Part shown: piece after piece, positions 21,090 to 30,107 of the stretch
Layout of the letters: each line of letters opens with the position of its first letter
How positions within the stretch are numbered: position 1 is the stretch's first letter
Source of the DNA: Marivirga tractuosa DSM 4126
GTDB taxonomy: Bacteria > Bacteroidota > Bacteroidia > Cytophagales > Cyclobacteriaceae
Assembly (NCBI RefSeq): GCF_000183425.1
Contig: NC_014759.1
Coordinates: 992,001 to 1,056,000, forward strand
Direction: 5' to 3'
Length of the DNA: 64,000 bases
The notes under the pieces: model-generated
What the model was told of the DNA's origin: nothing
Seen by the model: only the letters and a program-made list of their open reading frames with translations
Database searches by the model: none
Program-made: the position numbers and the translations under genes

Positions 21090-21127
21090 CGAGCAAATAT
21101 CATTTTGAATAAATTTTAATCACATAT

Positions 21128-23755
21128 ATGTCACTGGCAACAAAATATAATCCTTCGGATCTTGAAGATAAATGGTACAAACATTGGATGGAGCAGAAGT
21201 TCTTTGCTTCCAAACCTGATCCAAAAAAAGAGCCTTATACCATCGTAATCCCTCCTCCCAATGTAACGGGCGTCTTGCACATGGGGCATATGATGAATAA
21301 TACCATTCAAGATGTATTAATCCGTAGAGCGAGAATGCAAGGAAAAGAAGCTTGTTGGGTACCAGGAATGGACCACGCTTCCATCGCTACTGAAGCTAAA
21401 GTGGTGAACATGCTAAAGGAAAAAGGCATCAATAAAAATGAAATCAGTCGCGATGAGTTCATGAAGCATGCCTGGGAATGGAAAGAAAAATACGGTGGCA
21501 TCATTTTGCAGCAGTTGAAAAAACTAGGAGCTTCTTGCGATTGGGACAGAGAGCGTTTCACCATGGAGGAGGATATGTCAGCTGCTGTTATTGAAGTTTT
21601 TGTGGATTTATACAAAAAAGGCTATATCTACAGAGGAACCCGCATGGTGAACTGGGATCCGGAAGGTAAAACTGCCTTAGCCGATGATGAGGTAAATTTC
21701 AAAGAGGTGCAGGGAAAAATGTATCACATTCGATATCAAATTGAAGGAAGTGACGATCATTTAATAATTGCTACAACCAGACCTGAAACCATCATGGCAG
21801 ATGCAGCAATCTGTATCAATCCTAATGATGAGCGCTTTACTCATTTGAAAGGCAAAAGAGCCATTATTCCATTGATTGACAAAGCCATTCCGATTATTGA
21901 AGATGACTATGTAGATATGGAATTTGGAACAGGTTGCCTGAAAGTAACTCCTGCTCATGATATCAATGACCATGAAATAGGACTGCGCCATAATCTGGAA
22001 GTAATTGATATTATTGCTGATAATGGACAATTGAATGAGAAAGCGCAGATTTTAGTTGGAGAGGATAGATTTGTTGCCAGAAAGAAAATCGCCAAACTAC
22101 TTAAGGAAAAAGATCAATTAGAAAAGGAGGAAGACTATACCAATAATGTTGGTCACTCCGAAAGGACTAATGCAGTGATTGAGCCAAAGCTATCTACACA
22201 GTGGTTCGTGAAGATGGAAGAATTAGTGAAACCAGCTTATGAGAATGTGATGAACGACAACATCAAGCTGATTCCACCAAAATTCAAGAATACTTACAAA
22301 CATTGGATGGAAAATGTGCGGGATTGGTGTATTTCCCGTCAGTTGTGGTGGGGACAAAGAATCCCAGCTTATTTTATGCCAAATGGAGATTTTGTGGTGG
22401 CTCAAAATGCTGAAGAGGCATTAAAATTAGCTAAAGAAAAAACTGGGAATCAGGATTTAAAGGCTGAAGACTTAAATCAAGATGAAGATGTTTTGGATAC
22501 ATGGTTTAGCTCTTGGTTGTGGCCAATCTCTGTTTTTGATGGTTTCAAAGACCCGGATAATGAAGATTTTAATTACTACTACCCTACCAATGATTTGGTA
22601 ACGGGTCCTGATATTCTATTCTTCTGGGTAGCCAGAATGATCATTGCCGGTTACGAATTCAAAGGAGAGCTTCCATTTAAGAATGTATATTTGACCGGAA
22701 TCGTTCGTGACGATAAAGGCAGAAAAATGTCCAAGCAATTAGGTAATTCACCTGATGCTTTAGGCTTAATTGATAAGCATGGTGCTGATGGAGTGAGAGT
22801 TGGTTTATTGCTTTCAGCTGCTGCAGGAAATGATTTATTATTCGAAGAGAAACTTTGTGAGCAAGGTTGGAATTTCGGTAATAAAATCTGGAATGCTTAT
22901 CGATTAGTGGAAGGACTGGAAGTGAAAGAAAAGGATACTCCAATCGAGGCCATGAAAGCGAGAGATTGGTTTGAGGCTCGTTTTCAAGATGCCTTGAGGG
23001 AAATTAATGACCATTTTAGCAAATTCAGAATTTCTGATGCTTTAATGGCTACCTATAAGTTGATTTGGGATGATTTCTGTTCTTATTATTTAGAATTGGT
23101 AAAACCACCATATGGAGAAGCCATCGACAAAGAAACTTATGAGGCAACTATCACATTCTTTGAGGATATTCTGACGATTTTACATCCATTTATACCATTC
23201 TTAACAGAAGAAATTTGGCATCAAATTACGGAAAGAGATGATAAAGATTGTGTAATCGTGAATCATTGGCCAATTGAAAAGGATTATGACCGAGCCATCT
23301 TACATGATGCCAAAACAGCCTTTGAACTGGTTTCACAGATAAGAAACATCAGGGCTTCCAAAGGAATTTCGCCTAAAGAGGCACTTACCTTGCATGTGAA
23401 AACCAACAGTGAAATGATCTATCAGGAATATATTTCCGTGATAGATAAATTGGCTAATATAGATGAACTGGCGTTTACCAATGATAAAATTGACCAGGCG
23501 GTTAGCTTTTTCATTGGTTCAGATGAGTGTTTCATTCCAATGGAGGGCACTATAGATGTAGAGAAAGAAAAAGAGGAGATCCAAAAAGAATTGGAGTACA
23601 ATAAAGGCTTCTTAAAAAGTGTGAAAAAGAAATTGGAGAATGAGCGTTTTGTAAGCAATGCACCTGCACAAGTTGTAGAAATGGAGAAGAAAAAGCAGGC
23701 GGATGCTGAAGCTAAGATTAAGACTTTGGAGGAAAGTTTGGAAAATTTGAAGTGA
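21128..23755 (+). CDS. valS: Valyl-tRNA synthetase
   Basis: Charges tRNA-Val with valine. It is an 875-aa class I synthetase. The HIGH motif is in PPNVTGVLHMGHMMNN (about residues 39-54). The CP1 editing domain runs from about 200 to 340 (TTRPETIMADAA, DDYVDMEFGTGCLKVTPAHD). The tRNA/zinc-type WWGQRIPAYF segment and DVLDTWFSSWLWP follow. The KMSKS motif reads KMSKQLGNSP near residue 533. The anticodon-binding domain is about 605-760, and a C-terminal coiled-coil arm (about 800-875, rich in E/K) is as expected for ValS. It stands alone between a repeat-rich spacer and a hairpin. Confidence 0.97.
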   Translation: MSLATKYNPSDLEDKWYKHWMEQKFFASKPDPKKEPYTIVIPPPNVTGVLHMGHMMNNTIQDVLIRRARMQGKEACWVPGMDHASIATEAKVVNMLKEKGINKNEISRDEFMKHAWEWKEKYGGIILQQLKKLGASCDWDRERFTMEEDMSAAVIEVFVDLYKKGYIYRGTRMVNWDPEGKTALADDEVNFKEVQGKMYHIRYQIEGSDDHLIIATTRPETIMADAAICINPNDERFTHLKGKRAIIPLIDKAIPIIEDDYVDMEFGTGCLKVTPAHDINDHEIGLRHNLEVIDIIADNGQLNEKAQILVGEDRFVARKKIAKLLKEKDQLEKEEDYTNNVGHSERTNAVIEPKLSTQWFVKMEELVKPAYENVMNDNIKLIPPKFKNTYKHWMENVRDWCISRQLWWGQRIPAYFMPNGDFVVAQNAEEALKLAKEKTGNQDLKAEDLNQDEDVLDTWFSSWLWPISVFDGFKDPDNEDFNYYYPTNDLVTGPDILFFWVARMIIAGYEFKGELPFKNVYLTGIVRDDKGRKMSKQLGNSPDALGLIDKHGADGVRVGLLLSAAAGNDLLFEEKLCEQGWNFGNKIWNAYRLVEGLEVKEKDTPIEAMKARDWFEARFQDALREINDHFSKFRISDALMATYKLIWDDFCSYYLELVKPPYGEAIDKETYEATITFFEDILTILHPFIPFLTEEIWHQITERDDKDCVIVNHWPIEKDYDRAILHDAKTAFELVSQIRNIRASKGISPKEALTLHVKTNSEMIYQEYISVIDKLANIDELAFTNDKIDQAVSFFIGSDECFIPMEGTIDVEKEKEEIQKELEYNKGFLKSVKKKLENERFVSNAPAQVVEMEKKKQADAEAKIKTLEESLENLK

Positions 23756-23767
23756 GATTTTAAGATT

Positions 23768-23804
23768 TAGGATTCAAGACCTGATGTAGTTGTCTTGAAT
23801 CTTA
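23768..23804 (+). terminator. Putative terminator hairpin after valS
   Basis: A 10-bp perfect stem (GATTCAAGAC, 23771-23780, with 23792-23801), extendable to 13 bp with one wobble pair, with an 11-nt loop. It starts about 12 bases after the valS stop. There is no uninterrupted T-run, so efficiency is uncertain. Confidence 0.55.
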
Positions 23805-23871
23805 ATTCTTGACTCTTATATCTATTTTTTCAGATGTAATACTTATCACTTTAACAATCAATTTTTCTTCT

Positions 23872-23879
23872 TACCTTTG
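23872..23879 (+). promoter_or_regulatory. -7 promoter box almost touching the start codon of the metal-efflux operon
   Basis: TACCTTTG is an exact TAnnTTTG match and ends only 6 bases before the ATG at 23886. If used, it would make a leaderless or nearly leaderless mRNA. The -33 position reads only TTTA. An in-frame TTG lies inside the box, so the ATG is the better start. Confidence 0.55.
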
Positions 23880-23885
23880 TCTCAA

Positions 23886-24287
23886 ATGAAAAGATCTTTC
23901 GGCATATCGCTCATCACGTTATCAATAAGCATATTACTGCTTCATAGCTTTGTGCCGCATCATCATAGCGAAAATGGGTTTAATCTTGATGAAATTCTCA
24001 GAAATGAGCCAGTAAAATCACCACTTGATTTACTTAAAGTTGGCTTTCACATTAATCTAGGAGCTAATCATCTTGAGAATTTTCAGAAAAGTAAATCTGT
24101 AATTGCAGAGAAAAAAGCGGTAGCTAAAGAACAACTTAAAGCACAGGGTTTAATCCCAAATAGTTTAAAACTTAATTTAGCTAAAACAACAGAAAATCAA
24201 TCACTTTTTCCACCAAGAACCATTGGTGCAATTCAAATTCAATTCAATAATTCCTTTACTTACAGAGGACCTCCCCTATTTGCTTAA
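23886..24287 (+). CDS. Small exported protein at the head of a metal-efflux operon
   Basis: A 133-aa protein from the ATG at 23886; an in-frame TTG at 23877 lies within a promoter box and is less likely. The hydrophobic N terminus (FGISLITLSISILLLHSFV) is a signal peptide or anchor, followed at once by a His cluster (PHHHSE) that could bind metal. The rest is polar and predicted soluble, ending FTYRGPPLFA. I do not recognise a named domain. Short secreted proteins with a similar RGPP-type end commonly precede CzcA/CusA genes in Bacteroidota, as far as I recall. The RND pump gene begins 45 bases downstream. A periplasmic metal-sensing or metal-buffering role is inference from position and the His cluster. 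Confidence 0.7.
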   Translation: MKRSFGISLITLSISILLLHSFVPHHHSENGFNLDEILRNEPVKSPLDLLKVGFHINLGANHLENFQKSKSVIAEKKAVAKEQLKAQGLIPNSLKLNLAKTTENQSLFPPRTIGAIQIQFNNSFTYRGPPLFA

Positions 24288-24332
24288 GAAATCGATTAAT
24301 CTATTTCAAAATCTTAAGTAAATGACATCTTC

Positions 24333-27300
24333 ATGTTTCAAAAAATTATTTCTTTCTCCATAAAGAACAAATTGATAGTGTTCTTTGGAGTAATCGCTTT
24401 AATTGGTGGCGGTATTTATTCAATGGGGCAGCTCTCCATCAATGCTGTTCCTGACATTACTAATAATCAAGTACAGGTAGTGACGGTAAGTCCATCTTTA
24501 TCCGCACAGGAAGTGGAGCAATTTATCACCTACCCCATCGAAATTTCCATGGCCAATATTCCCATGGTGGAAGAAATACGCTCGATTTCAAAATATGGAC
24601 TTTCGGTAGTTACCATTGTTTTTAAAGAAAGCGTTCCTGTTCTGGATACTCGTCAATATGTGCAAGAGCAAATCACTATTGTGAGTGATGAAATACCATC
24701 TAAATTGGGTGCTCCAGAATTGATGCCGATCACCACAGGATTGGGTGAAATCTACCAATACACTTTAGAAGTGGATGAAGAACATGAAGGAGAATTTTCA
24801 GCCATGGAACTCCGAACTATTCAGGATTGGATAGTGAAAAGACAGCTATCTGGTATAAAAGGGATAGTAGAAGTCAGTTCTTTTGGTGGCTATCTAAAGC
24901 AATATGAGGTAGCAGTGAATCCAACACTAATGGCGCAACATAAAGTGAGTTTTCAAGAAATTATTGAAGCATTAAATGCCAATAATGAAAATTCCGGAGG
25001 TAGTTATATTGAGAAAAATCAAAATGCCTACTACGTAAGAACGGAAGGCATGATGGTCGATTTAGATGACATCCGAAACACCTTATTAAAGCATGATGAA
25101 AAAGCACCTGTTTTAATAAAGGACATTGGTACTGTGCAGTTTGGCAATGCCAAAAGGTTTGGCGCCATGACCAAAGATGGAAAAGGAGAAGCAGTTGGAG
25201 GTATCACTTTAATGCTAAAAGGAGCTAATTCATCGGAAACGCTGGAATTAGTCAACGAAAGAGTGGCTGAAGTGCAGAAATCTTTGCCTGAAGGCGTAAA
25301 AATTAAGCCATATCTAGACAGATCTGATTTAGTAGGCAGAGCAATCAATACCGTAAAAACCAATTTATTGGAAGGCGGTGTAATTGTAATTTTGGTACTT
25401 ATTCTCCTTTTGGGAAATTTCAGAGCAGGTTTGATTGTGGCTTCCATTATTCCCCTATCCTTGCTATTTGCTTTCATCATGATGAATATTTTTGATGTGT
25501 CTGCTAACTTGATGTCGTTGGGGGCTATCGATTTCGGAATAGTAGTAGATGGAGCGGTGATTATTGTAGAAAGCATTCTACATATTCTCTTTACTGTCCA
25601 TATTGGAAAGCAATTGAGCCAATCAGAAATGGATGATATTGTCATTGATGCTTCACAAAAAATCTACAAATCTGCTGCTTTTGGGGTATTGATTATTTTG
25701 GTGGTATTTCTACCGATATTATCCCTTACAGGAATAGAAGGTAAAACTTTCCGACCTATGGCACAGACTGTTAGCTTTGCCATATTAGGTGCCATGATTC
25801 TTTCTATGACTTATGTGCCTATGATGACGGCTCTATTTCTCAAGAAAAACATAAAAGAAAGAGTCACTTTCGCTGATAAAGTGATGAACAAATTAAAAGC
25901 AGCTTATAAACCGGTTTTAAATTCTTCCCTACGGCATCCCAAGGTCACTATTTCTTTATCAGTAATTTTATTAGCTGCAGCTCTATTTATTTTTAGTAGA
26001 ATGGGATCTGAATTTATACCACAGCTAGAAGAAGGAGATTTAGCTATGCAGATGACACTTCCTCCAGGTTCTTCATTGGAACAAAGTATAGCCACCAGCA
26101 CAAAAGCAGAACGCATTTTACTGGATAATTTCCCGGAAGTAGAATCTGTGGTATCAAAAATTGGTACTGCTGAAGTACCGACAGATCCTATGTCGATTGA
26201 ATTGGCAGATATCATGATCATTCTAAAACCAAAAGATGAATGGACAACTGCTGAAGATCGATTTGATTTAATTGAAAAAATGGAGGAGAAATTGGCAGTT
26301 ATCCCAACGGCAATTTTTGAATTTACCCAGCCTATTCAATTAAGGTTTAACGAATTGATTACAGGAGCTAAATCAGATATAGCAGTTAAAATATACGGTG
26401 AAGACTTAGCCAAGCTTGCAGACTATGGAAATCAGGCAGCAGAAATTATAAAAGATGTGCCAGGTGCTGCTGATGTGAAGGTAGAACAGACAGAAGGTTT
26501 AGCGCAGTGGGTCATAAGCTATAATAGAAAAAAAGCAGCTCAATATGGTGTTTCTATAGAAGAATTAAACAGCATCATTAGAGCAGCTTATGCTGGTGAA
26601 AATGCAGGGTTCATATTTGAAGGTGAGCGTAAATTTGAACTGGTGGTCAGATTAAAGGAAGCCTTTAGAAATTCTATTGATTTGGATAAGCTCACCATCA
26701 AAAGCCAAAGTGGTCAATTGATTCCTTTATCAGAAGTCGCTAAATGGGAATATCAAGAAGGTCCTTTGCAGATTTCGAGAGATGATACGCGCAGAAGAGT
26801 GGTGGTTGGAACCAATGTAAGAGATCGCGATATAGCAGGACTTGTGGCAGAAATCGAATCCAATCTGGATAGCAAATTAAAAATGGAGCCTGGTTATTCT
26901 ATTAAATACGGTGGGCAGTTTGAAACCTTAGAAAAAGCAAGGAATAGATTAGCTATAGCAGTGCCAGTTGCCCTATTATTGATTTTCATCTTGCTCTATT
27001 TTGCTTTCGGAAAAGTAAAATATGCTTTATTAATCTATTCAGCTGTACCGCTTTCCGCAATAGGCGGGGTCTTAGCTTTATGGATAAGAGATATGCCATT
27101 TAGTATTTCTGCCGGAGTTGGCTTTATCGCTCTTTTTGGTGTGGCCGTACTGAATGGAATTGTGCTTATCAGTCATTTAAATGATTTGAAAAATGAAAAA
27201 GACATGGATTTACTGCAACTTATAAAAACGGGAAGTACGGATAGATTAAGACCTGTTATCATGACTGCTTTAGTGGCTTCTTTAGGATTTCTACCAATGG

Positions 27301-28652
27301 CGCTATCTACTTCAAGTGGTGCTGAAGTACAGAAACCTTTAGCTTCCGTAGTGATTGGCGGTTTGATCACTGCTACTTTCTTGACCTTAGTTGTATTGCC
27401 TTCTTTGTATTATCTCATGAATAAAAATAAAGGGAAATCATCTTCTAAACTGATTCCAATTGCATTGCTGATGCTTTTTAGTTTCTTAGGATTCAATCAC
27501 AATGCCAATGCTCAAGATCAAAATAAGGAGCCAGAAGCATTGAGTTTGATGATACAAAATGCAATGGAGCAAAATCCTCAAATCCGGAATGCTAAATTGA
27601 GAATTGAGCAAGCTGAAAGTTTTAAAACTCAATCTTTTGAAATACCCTCAACTAATATCAATTACCAAAGAGGACAGTTAGATGGGCCTGAGATTGATTA
27701 CAGCTGGAATGTTCAACAGTCATTTGGAAACATCCCAGCAAATTTCAGAAGGCAAAAAATGGCAAGTGCTCAGATTGAATTAGCTCAACAGGAATATCAT
27801 TTAACCAAAAAGGAAATTTCAAGTGAGATTAGAAAAGCTTGGAATGAATGGAATTTCAGTTTGAAACAAGTTGATTTTTTAGAAGAACAAGCTAAACTCT
27901 TAAAGAAAAGCATGGAGCAGGCTGAGGAAATGGTTGTAAAAGGTGAAAGTGGGAAATTGGAAACCTTAAGCTTATCCGGACAATTAATAAGTATTGAAAA
28001 TGAATTAATTAAAAGCCGGAAAATGCTCAATGATAACATTCAAGCACTAAAGCAATTATGCTTTTGCGATCAATTGCCTGATTCTCCTACGGACTACAGT
28101 CGTTACGATTGGACTAATTCATTGGATTCTTTGACTTTAGATCCTGCTTTTACGCAAAGGAACGAGCAACAGCTTTTAGCTGCAGAGACCAATATCAAAG
28201 TGGGCAAAGCTCAGTATTTTCCAAATGCTTATATCGGTTATGTGAACCAAAGTTTACAAAATGTAACAGGTTATCAGAGCTTACAAGTAGGCATTAGCAT
28301 TCCCATTGTTTACAATGGAGTAAAAGGAAAGATTGAGGAATTAAAAATCGAAAAGGACATTCAAGAATCCACTTTGGACTGGGAAAATAACGAAAGGAAT
28401 CAAAGGCTGATCAGCGCTAAAAATGACTATGAAAATTATAATGCGCTCATTGATAAAAGCACTTCCATGATGGAGGAACTGGATAAATTAGAATCATCAT
28501 CGGCTGAAGCACTCCAAATTGGAGAACTGAACTTTTATGAATTTGTGCAGAATTTAACAGCACTTTACAACATTCAAAAAACCAATTTAGAGCTTCAAAA
28601 AGAGATCGCCAACATTTCAATTGAATTACAATATTTAACAGAAAGAAAATGA
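24333..28652 (+). CDS. CzcA/CusA-type heavy-metal RND pump fused to a TolC-type outer-membrane factor
   Basis: A 1439-aa fusion. Residues 1 to about 1030 are an HME-RND proton antiporter: TM1 (NKLIVFFGVIALIGGGIYSM), periplasmic docking and porter domains, and in TM4 the motif DFGIVVDGAVIIVE (about 398-411), whose D..D..E pattern is that of divalent-cation CzcA pumps rather than monovalent CusA. A second hydrophobic segment, LIPIALLMLFSFLGFNHNANAQ (about 1040-1062), looks like an internal signal peptide with an ANA-Q cleavage site. From about 1065 to 1439 the sequence is a TolC/CzcC outer-membrane factor (ALSLMIQNAMEQNPQIRNAKLRIEQAES and a second matching half). With the adaptor gene, which overlaps it by 4 bases, one operon supplies all three parts of the efflux machine. 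Zn/Co/Cd is the likely substrate range. Confidence 0.92.
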   Translation: MFQKIISFSIKNKLIVFFGVIALIGGGIYSMGQLSINAVPDITNNQVQVVTVSPSLSAQEVEQFITYPIEISMANIPMVEEIRSISKYGLSVVTIVFKESVPVLDTRQYVQEQITIVSDEIPSKLGAPELMPITTGLGEIYQYTLEVDEEHEGEFSAMELRTIQDWIVKRQLSGIKGIVEVSSFGGYLKQYEVAVNPTLMAQHKVSFQEIIEALNANNENSGGSYIEKNQNAYYVRTEGMMVDLDDIRNTLLKHDEKAPVLIKDIGTVQFGNAKRFGAMTKDGKGEAVGGITLMLKGANSSETLELVNERVAEVQKSLPEGVKIKPYLDRSDLVGRAINTVKTNLLEGGVIVILVLILLLGNFRAGLIVASIIPLSLLFAFIMMNIFDVSANLMSLGAIDFGIVVDGAVIIVESILHILFTVHIGKQLSQSEMDDIVIDASQKIYKSAAFGVLIILVVFLPILSLTGIEGKTFRPMAQTVSFAILGAMILSMTYVPMMTALFLKKNIKERVTFADKVMNKLKAAYKPVLNSSLRHPKVTISLSVILLAAALFIFSRMGSEFIPQLEEGDLAMQMTLPPGSSLEQSIATSTKAERILLDNFPEVESVVSKIGTAEVPTDPMSIELADIMIILKPKDEWTTAEDRFDLIEKMEEKLAVIPTAIFEFTQPIQLRFNELITGAKSDIAVKIYGEDLAKLADYGNQAAEIIKDVPGAADVKVEQTEGLAQWVISYNRKKAAQYGVSIEELNSIIRAAYAGENAGFIFEGERKFELVVRLKEAFRNSIDLDKLTIKSQSGQLIPLSEVAKWEYQEGPLQISRDDTRRRVVVGTNVRDRDIAGLVAEIESNLDSKLKMEPGYSIKYGGQFETLEKARNRLAIAVPVALLLIFILLYFAFGKVKYALLIYSAVPLSAIGGVLALWIRDMPFSISAGVGFIALFGVAVLNGIVLISHLNDLKNEKDMDLLQLIKTGSTDRLRPVIMTALVASLGFLPMALSTSSGAEVQKPLASVVIGGLITATFLTLVVLPSLYYLMNKNKGKSSSKLIPIALLMLFSFLGFNHNANAQDQNKEPEALSLMIQNAMEQNPQIRNAKLRIEQAESFKTQSFEIPSTNINYQRGQLDGPEIDYSWNVQQSFGNIPANFRRQKMASAQIELAQQEYHLTKKEISSEIRKAWNEWNFSLKQVDFLEEQAKLLKKSMEQAEEMVVKGESGKLETLSLSGQLISIENELIKSRKMLNDNIQALKQLCFCDQLPDSPTDYSRYDWTNSLDSLTLDPAFTQRNEQQLLAAETNIKVGKAQYFPNAYIGYVNQSLQNVTGYQSLQVGISIPIVYNGVKGKIEELKIEKDIQESTLDWENNERNQRLISAKNDYENYNALIDKSTSMMEELDKLESSSAEALQIGELNFYEFVQNLTALYNIQKTNLELQKEIANISIELQYLTERK

Positions 28653-29746
28653 AACTTATAAATATAATTATCCTATCATCCTTACTAGCTTTTGTGGCTT
28701 GTAGTGGAAAAGAAGAAACTATTGCTGAAGAACAGCAAGAGAATAAAAGTGAAATATCTTTAACGGAAGATCAGGTAAAGAACACCAATTTGAAAGTAGG
28801 GAAATTAGAAAAGGCACCCTTAGATAAAAAACTAACAACCATAGGTGAATTAGCCGTTGCTCCTAAAGATATAGCGGAATTACATCTGGTTCATCATGCT
28901 TTTATAGAAGGGACTGAGATTTTGCCTGGTGAAAAAGTGAAAAAAGGACAGGTCTTGGCTACTTTCTCCCACCCTGATATTCTCACTCTGCAAAGTAATT
29001 ATCTCGCATCAGTCAATAACCTTAAGAGATTGGAGGCAGATTATAATAGGAAAAAAAGTCTGGTAGAGAATCAATCTATCTCTCTAAAAAGCTTTCAGGA
29101 AGCTGAGGCTAATTATTTTGAAGCTAAAGTGAATACAGATAGCAAAAAAAGTATGCTTCAAAAGTTAGGGATAAATGCTGTAAACTTGCAAAAAGGAAAT
29201 TTACAGAATGTTTTAAGTCTAAGAGCACCTTTTAGCGGTGTAATCACAGAAGTGAATATTAGCAAAGGCATGCTGGTTGAGCCTAGTCAAAGCCTGTTTG
29301 AATTGGTGAATTTGGATGAAATGCATTTGGAATTTAATGTGTTTCCGAAAGATGTAGATCAACTAAAAGAAGGACAAAGAGTAAGCTTTAAACTTCCTGA
29401 AGGGAAAATTTGGTATGAAAGCACGCTCCATTTCATTAATAAAAAAGTGAGTGATAATAGTGTTTTGGCTCATGCGGATTTACCCAAAACTGTAAATCTT
29501 CCTTTAGGCGCACAATTGGAAGTTCAGGTCCATATAAAAACAGATAGCTTATTACTAATGCCAAAAAAGGGAATCCTAAAGCAAGGAGACCAAATTTTTA
29601 TTTTTGAGGAAATATCTAAAGGCAACTATAAAAAAATGGAAGTAAAATCTTTAGATGAAAATGAGAATTTTCTTGGGATTAATCCTGAAGATTTGGATCA
29701 AAGTAAAAAGTATGTGGTGGATGGTGCTTATTATTTGAATGAATGA
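28649..29746 (+). CDS. CusB/CzcB-type periplasmic adaptor lipoprotein
   Basis: A 365-aa membrane-fusion protein linking the RND pump to its outer-membrane channel. The lipobox is FVACS (Cys19). A barrel-sandwich (lipoyl-like) half-motif (IEGTEILPGEKVKKGQVLATFSHPDI, about 90-115), an alpha-helical hairpin (about 115-180), the second lipoyl half (SLRAPFSGVITEVNISKGMLVEP, about 190-215) and beta-barrel and membrane-proximal domains follow. The start ATG overlaps the pump stop (ATGA, 4 bases), so translation is coupled. It lacks the Met-rich metal-binding N terminus of copper-type CusB, consistent with divalent metals. A terminator-like hairpin follows. Confidence 0.93.
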   Translation: MKLINIIILSSLLAFVACSGKEETIAEEQQENKSEISLTEDQVKNTNLKVGKLEKAPLDKKLTTIGELAVAPKDIAELHLVHHAFIEGTEILPGEKVKKGQVLATFSHPDILTLQSNYLASVNNLKRLEADYNRKKSLVENQSISLKSFQEAEANYFEAKVNTDSKKSMLQKLGINAVNLQKGNLQNVLSLRAPFSGVITEVNISKGMLVEPSQSLFELVNLDEMHLEFNVFPKDVDQLKEGQRVSFKLPEGKIWYESTLHFINKKVSDNSVLAHADLPKTVNLPLGAQLEVQVHIKTDSLLLMPKKGILKQGDQIFIFEEISKGNYKKMEVKSLDENENFLGINPEDLDQSKKYVVDGAYYLNE

Positions 29747-29768
29747 ATATTTAAAAAAGACCAGTATG

Positions 29769-29810
29769 ATTTTTAACCCAAGAATTGAACTTAATTTTTG
29801 GGTTAAAAAT
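29769..29810 (+). terminator. Terminator-like hairpin after the metal-efflux operon
   Basis: A perfect 13-bp inverted repeat (ATTTTTAACCCAA with TTGGGTTAAAAAT) with a 16-nt loop, 22 bases after the adaptor stop. The A/T arms give a T-run inside the 5' arm but only a mixed T-rich tail, so terminator function is probable rather than certain. Confidence 0.6.
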
Positions 29811-29973
29811 TCTACTTTATTTATTGAGAATCTCTTGTAGTTTTCCCAAGTCAGGGATTAACAATAGAGAATAACTTCCGCCTGCCTCCGGCTGGTGGAA
29901 ACTACTGACGCCTCAGGCGGTTTTTAGCTATGAAATACCTCCTTTTGCTCCTAATGCAAGCTGTTCTATTCCG

Positions 29974-30019
29974 TGCCAGAGGCACAAAGTAAGCATCACC
30001 AGCAAGATGCTGGCGATAG
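29974..30019. repeat. REP-like 46-nt element, copy 1
   Basis: Aligns without gaps with 31138-31183. It carries two small hairpins with AGA loops: GTGCC-AGA-GGCAC (29973-29985) and CCAGCA-AGA-TGCTGG (29999-30013), the latter followed by CGATAG. In copy 2 the second stem is changed on both arms but still pairs. Confidence 0.65.
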
Positions 30020-30107
30020 ATTTATAGAGTTTAAAGCAAATTTATAAACTTCCGTCAGCCTTTGCCTAGTGGAAACTATTCTCCTTCTGGGGAATAGTAT
30101 CAAAAAC

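Larger units (their letters stand above)
20635..21127. repeat. Spacer made of nested imperfect inverted repeats
   Basis: A 493-base spacer between fahA and valS. An outer perfect 12-bp inverted repeat (TTAACCACAAAG at 20643-20654 with 20977-20988) encloses a second imperfect pair (20705-20728 with about 20908-20937, AACCGC..GACGC type). At the centre is a perfect 16-bp stem with a 12-nt loop (20827-20842 with 20855-20870). A small palindrome (TTCAGCTTTAGCTGAA) follows near 20993. No coding frame or tRNA was seen. The valS promoter candidate lies at its right end. Confidence 0.65.
29747..30107. other. Repeat-rich spacer after the metal-efflux operon
   Basis: A 361-base spacer. It contains a hairpin (29769-29810), two imperfect direct copies of a roughly 45-nt unit beginning AACTTCCG and containing GTGGAAACTA (about 29874-29921 and 30046-30093), and between them the 46-nt REP-like element at 29974-30019. 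No coding frame was accepted. Confidence 0.6.

Noticed and set aside
25031..25645. Long minus-strand open frame (204 aa) inside the RND pump gene
   Set aside because: It is antisense to highly conserved RND sequence, has Ser/Ile/Thr-rich composition typical of shadows, and no start context or homology is evident. The same reasoning removes the other antisense frames in hslU, ligA, valS, icmF and the helicases.
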